A stretch of 5,031 nucleotides of DNA from contig DATIFQ010000016.1 of the NCBI GenBank assembly GCA_035455185.1, positions 1 through 5,031 on the forward strand. The letters are read 5' to 3'. The DNA is from JAEHDI01 sp035455185. GTDB taxonomy: Bacteria; Acidobacteriota; Terriglobia; Bryobacterales; Bryobacteraceae. A model generated the notes under the pieces. The model made no database searches, was not told where the DNA came from, and saw only the letters and a list, made by a program, of their open reading frames with translations. The position numbers were made by a program, and so were the translations under genes. Numbering within the stretch: the stretch's first letter is position 1; the number at the start of each line of letters is the position of its first letter. Shown in pieces: positions 1 to 5,031 of the stretch.

Positions 1-684
1 GAGCGCCGGCTCTTCGACGGAGACTACTTTTTCTCGACGATGCCCGTCCAGGAGCTGGTTCGCGCACTGGATCGGCCCGCGCCTCCGGAAGTCGTCGAGG
101 TCAGCGAGGGCCTGATGTACCGCGACTTCATCACTGTCGGCCTGCTCGTCGGTGGCCTCAAGGTCAAGGAGGATCACCCGGACGGGTCAAAACTCATCCG
201 CGATAACTGGATCTACATTCAGGAACCCGACGTTCTCGTCGGCCGCCTTCAGATCTTTAACAACTGGAGTCCCTACCTCGTCCCCGACAGAACCAAGGTC
301 TGGCTCGGCCTTGAGTACTTCTGCAATGAGTCCGACCCGCTCTGGACCAAATCCGACGCCGAGATGACGCGCCTCGCCGCCGAAGAACTCGCCCGTATCG
401 GAATTATCGATGCCGGCGATGTCCTTGACGCGACCGTCGTTCACGTCCCGAAGACCTACCCGGCCTACTTCGGCACTTACCCGCGCTTTCACGTGGTTCG
501 GGAATACCTCGACCGCTTCGAAAACCTCTTCCTCATCGGCCGGAATGGCATGCACCGGTACAACAATCAAGACCACTCGATGCTGGCGGCCATGGTCGCC
601 GTAGACAACATTGCGGCCGGTGTGCCAGGGAAGGACAATATCTGGGCGGTCAACACGGAGCAGGAGTATCACGAAGAGAAATAG
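1..684 (+). CDS. FAD/NAD(P)-dependent oxidoreductase, C-terminal part (5' end outside window)
   Basis: The reading frame is open from base 1, giving 227 codons before TAG. The ATG at 40 is internal: the residues before it (DYFFSTMPVQELV across the ATG) form the conserved 'hhSTMPhxELh' stretch of FAD-dependent amine-oxidase / protoporphyrinogen-oxidase-like / UDP-galactopyranose-mutase-like proteins. The Rossmann FAD-binding N-terminus is therefore missing only because the window cuts the gene. Near the C-terminus, fragment residues 179-194 read IGRNGMHRYNNQDHSM. This corresponds to the C-terminal FAD-contacting motif of the superfamily, where the Gly-Arg segment contacts the flavin and a helix follows (AAMVAVDNI). 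The middle part (about residues 40-135) is the mixed substrate-domain type and has no motif that fixes a substrate. Relatives I recall often sit among envelope polysaccharide or glycosyltransferase genes, but the reaction cannot be named from this fragment. The next gene starts 22 bp downstream, suggesting co-transcription. The superfamily is well supported; the subfamily is not. Confidence 0.85.
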   Translation, partial: ERRLFDGDYFFSTMPVQELVRALDRPAPPEVVEVSEGLMYRDFITVGLLVGGLKVKEDHPDGSKLIRDNWIYIQEPDVLVGRLQIFNNWSPYLVPDRTKVWLGLEYFCNESDPLWTKSDAEMTRLAAEELARIGIIDAGDVLDATVVHVPKTYPAYFGTYPRFHVVREYLDRFENLFLIGRNGMHRYNNQDHSMLAAMVAVDNIAAGVPGKDNIWAVNTEQEYHEEK

Positions 685-695
685 GATCGGTCCCT

Positions 696-701
696 GAAGG
701 A
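696..701 (+). promoter_or_regulatory. Shine-Dalgarno site of the ATPase gene
   Basis: GAAGGA lies 5 nt before the ATG at 707, a good match to the anti-SD core. It supports that ATG as the true start. It lies in the 22-bp gap after the oxidoreductase stop, where no terminator-like hairpin is visible, which fits translation from a shared mRNA. Confidence 0.7.
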
Positions 702-706
702 CGGGC

Positions 707-3481
707 ATGACGGAGCGGCTAAACGATGACTGGCTTCGCTTTTCCGGCGGGCTCCGCGCGCGGGGCGACCGTCTTTGTCAGGAGCTTACCTCGGCATGGG
801 ACGATCTCCGCGCGCTAATCGCTTCGGTTGCCGCGGCGTCTGACTCCGTTTCTCGGACGCCGCCCGATGCGGTCCGTGTGCAGTCTCTTGAGGCGCTCTT
901 TAATGAAGCATCCGAGCGCCTGTTGTTTACGCCGTTGGCTGAGCACCAGCGTAAGCGCCCGCTCCACCGGGCGCTGTCGGCAATCGAGGACTACGAGGCT
1001 GCGCTCGAAGTCCTGATCAGCGGCCTCCCGGAGCAGGTGGAGGCAAAGAGCCGGGAATTGGCCCGCACCATCGACCCGGACGGACGCTCCGGCCTCCGGC
1101 GCCGCTGGCTTGAATGGCGGAACGCTTCTCTTGCCCTGCCTCTGCGTGACATCGTCTCCGGTTTCTTGCTGCGCGAGCAGTTGTGGCGATCCCGGATCGA
1201 GGGCAACTTCCTTGTCGCGTTATCGCAAGCAACACTGCTTCTGACGACGCGCTGGCAGGACTTCCGCCGCTGGCAATTGTACGTGCTTTCCGGACGTGAA
1301 CTTGTGCCCGCCACCAGCGATGAGGAGCGGAAATGGTGGCATGAGCTCCGCTCCCAAGTCGAGACGCGCGCTGTCGCCGCGCTCGGCGCGGAACGGAACT
1401 CCTTGGCGGCCGAAGCCGTGCGCCTCCCCGCAGTCGTTTTGGCGGCAGAACTCTTACCGGCAAGCCGCCGGACCGGCATGCTTGAACGGCGCCGTGCCCA
1501 CCTTGCCTATTGGTCCCGTCTGACCCGTGGCGTTCAATCGTTACTCGATCTGAATCGCCAGATGTCCACGCTGGAGCGCGACGCCACCATGGAAGCCGGC
1601 CAGATCGTAGACTCGCTTGGCTCCGAGCGGGCTGGCTCGCTCGGTGAACTCGATGCGGCCGTCGGGTGGCTTGAGGCCTGGGAGCGCGGCGAGCGCGACA
1701 GTGCGTACCCCGCTCCCGTCACCGGCCTGCATTCCGCCGAAGAACGCGCCGCTGATTGGACTCACCGCCTGACGCGTCTGGCCCGGCTTCACATGCCGGA
1801 GGCGCTGGAGACCGTGGTGCCCCGCCGGCCCCTTCCCGGTCTTCGTGCTCCATGGCGGCTGATCACGCCGCAACGCACGGTCATCACCGCGATCGAGCAA
1901 GCCGGCCGACCCCTTCTCGCCGCGAGCCTGCGTGAGACGGAAACCTCCCATCGCGCCATCGTTCGCGAGATCGAGCGTGCTCGAGAAGTTGTAGCGTTCG
2001 GATTGGAGACCGCGTCGACAGGCGGCGCGGACCTCGCCTCCGAGGCCGTACACAACGCGTTGTCCTTGCTCCGCCACCACCGGGAGAGCGCGAGCGACGC
2101 CGTGCCGTGGGCCGAAGGCCGGCTCACGCGGGCCCACGCCGTCGTCTTTCTGGAATCTCACGTTGCGCTCGAGCAGGGCTGGCTTGGTTTCCTGGAGTAC
2201 CTGACACGCTACCGCGGCCGGATGAGGATCGAGGAGTTGTCCGGCCGGCTCGCCGGGCACGTTCAGACTTCAGCCTTGCGCCTCTCGCGGACCGCCAGGC
2301 ACTTCGTTGATTGGGTTCTCTTGAAGACCGGCTGGATCGCACCGCCGACGCCGCGAGTCGAACCCGTTATCGAGCGGCCGTACCTCGGCCAGGTGCTGGA
2401 CGTAAGGATCGGAGCCCGCGATCTCCCGATGCTCTATCTCCGGCTCTTCCGTCTGGCCCCAGTCGAGGACCCCAGATTTCTCATTGGACGTGAAGCGGAA
2501 ATGAGCGGCTTGGCGGACGCCCTCGCCCGTTGGGAGTCCGGTCGAAAGGTCTCCGTGCTGATTGTCGGCGCTCGGGGTACCGGCAAGACCAGTCTGCTCA
2601 ACTGTGCGGCCGCTAGTGTTCTTTCGGAGTTCCCCGTGGTCCGCGGCCAGTTCTGCCGCCGGATCTCCCGGACCCAAGAGCTGTTCGCGTTCCTGCGCGG
2701 GCTGCTCCGGCTTCCGGACGACGCTGACGTCGAAGCAGTCCTTTCCAGCGGGCGGAGAGTCGTCATCCTGGAGGAACTGGAACGCATATTTCTTCGGAAC
2801 ATCAACGGCTTCGAAGCATTGCACGCTTTCCTGCGGCTAATCGAGTCCAGCTCCGGGTCCACCCTTTGGATTCTTAGCACCAATGAGTGGTCTTTCCGCT
2901 ATCTGGACGCTGTGGCAGGGCTGTCCCGTCCCTTCACCCACCGCGTCAACGCCATGACGGTCTCCCCGGAGCACCTGACCGGCGCCGTCCTCCAGCGCCA
3001 CAATCTTTCCGGGCTGAGGCTGCAATTCGAACCCGTTCCCGAGGGTGACCCGCGGGTCAGTCGAGTCCGGCGCCTCCTCGGCCTCGAGCGAGACGCTCAA
3101 CAGCTCTTTTTCGACTCTTTGTTCCGCCAGTCGGAAGGTGTATTCCGGTCTGCCTTTGAACTCTGGCAGGATTCCATCGAGCGAGTGGAAGCAGGCGCCG
3201 TCTTGATGCGTCACCCGCTTGCTCCCGACTACAGGCCGCTGATGCGGGAACTCAATCTGGACGACCTGTTCACTCTCCAGGTCGTCCTTCAGCACGGAGG
3301 GCTTGATTCTTCGGATACAGCCGGCGTCCTCGGCATCCCCCTGGCGGTTGCCGCCCGCCGGATCGAGCGGTTGCGTGCACTCGAGTTACTTGAGCCCGAG
3401 CCGGACTGCCCCGGCTTCCGCGTTCGGCCCCAAGCCCGGCGCTTCGTTCGCGACGCACTGGGCCGGCATAACCTCTTCTGA
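707..3481 (+). CDS. Large AAA_16/STAND-like P-loop ATPase with long helical N-terminus and C-terminal winged helix
   Basis: This is a 924-residue protein with no signal peptide or convincing membrane segment, so probably cytoplasmic or peripheral. Residues 1 to about 570 are rich in Leu, Ala, Arg and Glu and look almost wholly helical, with coiled-coil-like stretches (for example about 85-170 and 409-435); I recognise no known domain there. A linker at 573-592 (LPMLYLRLFRLAPVEDPRFL) leads into IGREAEM (593-599), the 'hxGRExEh' entry motif of AAA_16/Orc1-Cdc6-like ATPases. Walker A is GARGTGKTS (621-629). The Walker B-like strand VVILEEL (685-691) has Glu-Glu in place of the usual Asp-Asp/Glu. 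A sensor-1-like strand ends in LSTN (723-726). A helical lid region follows, and about 850-924 resembles a winged helix (LQVVLQHGGL, then VAARRIERLRALELLEPE). ATP binding is a strong prediction. Partner and output are unknown, but the MscS channel gene begins only 11 bp downstream, so the channel or the membrane is a likely partner. A STAND-type regulator or a DNA-binding ATPase are alternatives. Confidence 0.88.
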   Translation: MTERLNDDWLRFSGGLRARGDRLCQELTSAWDDLRALIASVAAASDSVSRTPPDAVRVQSLEALFNEASERLLFTPLAEHQRKRPLHRALSAIEDYEAALEVLISGLPEQVEAKSRELARTIDPDGRSGLRRRWLEWRNASLALPLRDIVSGFLLREQLWRSRIEGNFLVALSQATLLLTTRWQDFRRWQLYVLSGRELVPATSDEERKWWHELRSQVETRAVAALGAERNSLAAEAVRLPAVVLAAELLPASRRTGMLERRRAHLAYWSRLTRGVQSLLDLNRQMSTLERDATMEAGQIVDSLGSERAGSLGELDAAVGWLEAWERGERDSAYPAPVTGLHSAEERAADWTHRLTRLARLHMPEALETVVPRRPLPGLRAPWRLITPQRTVITAIEQAGRPLLAASLRETETSHRAIVREIERAREVVAFGLETASTGGADLASEAVHNALSLLRHHRESASDAVPWAEGRLTRAHAVVFLESHVALEQGWLGFLEYLTRYRGRMRIEELSGRLAGHVQTSALRLSRTARHFVDWVLLKTGWIAPPTPRVEPVIERPYLGQVLDVRIGARDLPMLYLRLFRLAPVEDPRFLIGREAEMSGLADALARWESGRKVSVLIVGARGTGKTSLLNCAAASVLSEFPVVRGQFCRRISRTQELFAFLRGLLRLPDDADVEAVLSSGRRVVILEELERIFLRNINGFEALHAFLRLIESSSGSTLWILSTNEWSFRYLDAVAGLSRPFTHRVNAMTVSPEHLTGAVLQRHNLSGLRLQFEPVPEGDPRVSRVRRLLGLERDAQQLFFDSLFRQSEGVFRSAFELWQDSIERVEAGAVLMRHPLAPDYRPLMRELNLDDLFTLQVVLQHGGLDSSDTAGVLGIPLAVAARRIERLRALELLEPEPDCPGFRVRPQARRFVRDALGRHNLF

Positions 3482-3485
3482 GGAG
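3481..3485 (+). promoter_or_regulatory. Shine-Dalgarno site of the MscS gene, overlapping the ATPase stop
   Basis: AGGAG begins on the last base of the ATPase TGA codon and ends 7 nt before the ATG at 3493. The overlap of stop codon and ribosome site implies that the two genes share an mRNA and may be translationally coupled. It also favours ATG 3493 over the next in-frame ATG at 3520. Confidence 0.75.
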
Positions 3486-3492
3486 TTGAGCG

Positions 3493-4329
3493 ATGCCAGT
3501 CTCGTTGTTTTCATTTGCGATGCTCCTCCAGACCGCCCGTCCCGGTGAGATATTCCGCTACTTCACCCTCGGACGGTTCCTGTCCGTTGCCTTCGTCCTG
3601 CTGCTCACGTGGGTGCTGATCCGCTATCTGTCGCGGCTGCTCGCTTTCCTCAGCGCCCAGGGCGCCAAGACCCGGTTCCTCGTCAAGTGGATCGAGCCGG
3701 TGCTCCGTATTGCCCTGTGGTTTGTAGCAATCTTCGTCTCCTTCGGCGTGCTGGCCCCAACCCAGGAGACGTTTCTGGCCGCGGTCGGCTCCCTTGCGAT
3801 CGCCATCGGTCTGGGCGCGCAAGATCTCGTCAAGAACCTCATCGGCGGCCTCGTGATTCTCGCCGATCGCCCCTATCAGCTCGGCGACCGGGTCAGAATT
3901 GGCGACGCCTACGGTGAAATCGACCACATCGGCCTCCGCAGCACGAAGCTCACCACGCTGGATGACACTCGCGTCACCATTCCCAACGCCAACATCCTGG
4001 ACATGGCGATCTTCAACGCCAACTCGGGCGTGCCGGACTGCCAGGTCGTTACGGATCTGTTCCTGCCTTGCGATACCGACCCTGACCTCGCCGTCCGGAT
4101 CGGCTATGAGACTGCCTGGACCAGCCCCTTTGTCTACCTCGCGAAGCCCGTCGCCGTGCTTCTGATCGACGAATACTCCGAGACTCCGTATCTGCGGCTA
4201 CGAGTCAAGGCGTATGTCTTTGACCACCGTTACGAAAACCGGATGAAGAACGACATCACTGTCCGCGCCAAGAAGGAGTTTTCCCGCCTGGGGCTTCTCG
4301 CCGCCTGGCGCGCGCCCGCCGAGGCGTGA
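3493..4329 (+). CDS. MscS-family small-conductance mechanosensitive ion channel
   Basis: The protein has 278 residues, against 286 for E. coli MscS, and the same core plan. Hydrophobic helices lie at about 30-53 (TM1) and 69-90 (TM2), with the pore-lining TM3 at about 94-125. TM3 carries the family signature GLGAQDLVKNLIGG (106-119). Aligned by eye to E. coli MscS, the gate leucines L105/L109 fall on I103/L107, Gly121 on G119, and the Gly113 hinge is Asp111; 'AQD' is common in non-E. coli-type MscS relatives. The beta domain follows with DRPYQLGDRVRIG (125-137) and the Pro-Asn motif VTIPNANI (161-168), then a cytoplasmic alpha/beta domain to about residue 266. Family members form inner-membrane heptamers that open under membrane tension. 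The C-terminus is odd: after KEFSRLG it reads LLAAWRAPAEA and stops, without the usual FPYP-type segment that forms the C-terminal beta-barrel. Its position directly behind the large ATPase gene suggests regulation beyond simple tension gating, which is inference. Confidence 0.93.
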   Translation: MPVSLFSFAMLLQTARPGEIFRYFTLGRFLSVAFVLLLTWVLIRYLSRLLAFLSAQGAKTRFLVKWIEPVLRIALWFVAIFVSFGVLAPTQETFLAAVGSLAIAIGLGAQDLVKNLIGGLVILADRPYQLGDRVRIGDAYGEIDHIGLRSTKLTTLDDTRVTIPNANILDMAIFNANSGVPDCQVVTDLFLPCDTDPDLAVRIGYETAWTSPFVYLAKPVAVLLIDEYSETPYLRLRVKAYVFDHRYENRMKNDITVRAKKEFSRLGLLAAWRAPAEA

Positions 4330-4375
4330 GGTTTCGGTAATCGTGCGTGACGCCCCCGCATTCTATAATCAGGCG
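4330..4375 (+). other. Intergenic gap between MscS and HEAT-repeat genes
   Basis: These 46 bp contain a TATAAT box but no strong rho-independent terminator. A GGCGT/ACGCC pair (4323-4327 with 4350-4354) could form only a 5-bp stem with a loop of about 22 nt and no T-run after it. Part of the gap would become coding if the alternative upstream GTG at 4343 were the true start of the next gene. Confidence 0.5.
4364..4369 (+). promoter_or_regulatory. Candidate sigma-70-type -10 box of the HEAT-repeat gene
   Basis: TATAAT is a perfect -10 consensus inside otherwise GC-rich DNA. No good TTGACA-like -35 hexamer sits 16-19 bp upstream (the 17-bp spacer position reads TCGTGC), and there is no TGn extension. 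Transcription usually starts about 7 nt after a -10 box, which would be at or next to the G of the GTG at 4376, implying a leaderless mRNA. The match and position are seen; promoter activity is inferred. Confidence 0.5.
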
Positions 4376-5031
4376 GTGCTTCGGGTCTTGCCCCTCTTCT
4401 TCACCGCCGCCTGTTGCGTCGCACAACCGCTCCGCGGCCCCATTGTGGCCATCGATTTCTATGGAGCTGCGGCCGTCGATTTCACGCGTCTACGTGCAGC
4501 CTTTCCATTCCAAGTCGGCGATATCTTTCAAACGGAGGCTACAGATCAGGACCAGTCACCAGAGGAGTTTCAAAAACTCATCAACAAGAATCGCATCTCA
4601 GTAGCGCCGGTTTTCATTCCCGAACTCAAGGGCTGGGTCTTATACGTTGATGTAGAGCCACCGGACGCATCGCCGGCAATCTGGAATCCCGCACCGGCCG
4701 AAACCGACAAACTTCCTGCAAAAATTCTTCATCTGTACGAGCACGCAATGAACCGATTCGTCAATGGAGGGATCCACGCCGGGGACGAGACAACGAACGG
4801 CTACTCGCTCTCCAAGGATCCAGTCATGCGTGCAGACGAACTCAAGCTGATCGAGTACGCACGAGCGCATGCGAGCGGTATCTACTCGGTCCTGAAACGG
4901 TCCGGCTCAACCCGGGATCGAATTGCGGCGGCGTGGATCGCTGGCTACGCTCCCAAGGGTTTGGATCAGCTCACAGCGCTTCTCCACTCCGTTAGGGATC
5001 CCGATTCGACAGTCCGCAACAACGCGATCCG
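4376..5031 (+). CDS. Exported POTRA-like / HEAT-repeat protein, N-terminal part (3' end outside window)
   Basis: The frame is open from GTG 4376 to the right edge (218 codons plus 2 bases). The first residues MLRVLPLFFTAACCVA|QP look like a short Sec signal peptide cleaved after CVA; a lipoprotein Cys at 13 or 14 is possible, but the lipobox is poor. Residues 22-95 have a beta-alpha-alpha-beta-beta pattern: IVAIDFYGAAAVDFTRLRAA, then FPFQVGD, an insert, KLINKNRISVAPVFI and GWVLYVDVEPP. This resembles a POTRA domain ('hxxIxhxG...lxxxL....Gd...V.h.v.E'). A less obvious stretch (about 96-150) follows, then HEAT-like helical pairs from about 156 (VLKRSGSTRDRIAAAWIAGY, then LLHSVRDPDSTVRNNAIR), which normally make protein-protein contacts. 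It probably acts in the periplasm or at the envelope. There is no SD before 4376. A start at GTG 4343 (weak GAGG 11 nt upstream) would add 11 residues ahead of the signal peptide and is less likely. Coding reality is well supported, HEAT moderately, POTRA tentatively. Confidence 0.75.
   Translation, partial: MLRVLPLFFTAACCVAQPLRGPIVAIDFYGAAAVDFTRLRAAFPFQVGDIFQTEATDQDQSPEEFQKLINKNRISVAPVFIPELKGWVLYVDVEPPDASPAIWNPAPAETDKLPAKILHLYEHAMNRFVNGGIHAGDETTNGYSLSKDPVMRADELKLIEYARAHASGIYSVLKRSGSTRDRIAAAWIAGYAPKGLDQLTALLHSVRDPDSTVRNNAI

Noticed and set aside
187..708. Minus-strand reading frame of 173 codons opposite the oxidoreductase
   Set aside because: The opposite strand encodes a conserved FAD-protein C-terminus; this frame is a mirror of its codon bias.
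1541..2260. Long minus-strand reading frame (239 codons) inside the ATPase gene
   Set aside because: It is fully antisense to a well-supported gene, shows no recognisable protein features, and long open antisense frames are expected in GC-rich coding DNA.
3826..3828. Asp111 in place of the E. coli MscS hinge Gly113
   Set aside because: 'AQD' at this position is common in other MscS-family branches, so it is not unusual in itself.
4323..4354. Possible terminator hairpin after the MscS gene (GGCGT with ACGCC)
   Set aside because: The stem is only 5 bp, the loop is long and no T-tract follows.
4347..4604. Plus-strand 85-codon frame after the MscS gene
   Set aside because: It overlaps, in another frame, the longer open frame with a signal peptide and HEAT-like repeats; its own product is Ser/Arg-rich and resembles no family.
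4640..4870. Minus-strand 76-codon frame near the right end
   Set aside because: It is antisense to the exported HEAT-repeat gene, with no ribosome site or conserved pattern recognised.
4770..5000. Several GGATCC/GGGATCC-type hexamers in the last gene
   Set aside because: They are in different codon contexts with no regular spacing; they look like chance short palindromes rather than a repeat or operator array.

Overview
This high-GC bacterial window is densely packed on the + strand, with no mobile elements, RNA genes or CRISPR. It shows no marker that fixes the taxon. The GC-rich coding style, the ATPase/MscS pair, a secreted HEAT-repeat protein and a perfect TATAAT directly upstream of a GTG start all recall Acidobacteriota (Solibacter/Bryobacter-like). 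That is an impression from memory, not a demonstrated placement.

Layout: (1) Positions 1-684 hold the 3' part of a gene for an FAD/NAD(P)-dependent oxidoreductase of the amine-oxidase / protoporphyrinogen-oxidase-like / UDP-galactopyranose-mutase-like superfamily; its start lies off the window. (2) After 22 bp comes a 924-residue protein (707-3481). It has about 570 residues of mostly helical sequence without a recognisable domain, then an AAA_16/STAND-like P-loop ATPase core, then a C-terminal winged-helix-like region. (3) After 11 bp comes a 278-residue MscS-family mechanosensitive channel (3493-4329). Genes 1-3 are tightly spaced, and genes 2 and 3 have clear Shine-Dalgarno sequences, so they probably form one transcript. 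(4) After a 46-bp gap containing a TATAAT box, a separate gene starts at a GTG (preferred 4376) and runs off the right edge. It encodes an exported protein with a signal peptide, a POTRA-like N-terminal domain and HEAT-like repeats. It lacks an ATG and a stop in the window, so a simple ORF scan would miss it.

The most interesting unit is the ATPase/channel pair. A large cytoplasmic signalling-type ATPase is encoded directly upstream of a small membrane channel whose C-terminus lacks the usual MscS beta-barrel motif. A plausible but unproven reading is that the ATPase senses something and controls, or assembles with, the channel. The oxidoreductase may belong to an upstream envelope or polysaccharide gene set and need not share this function.
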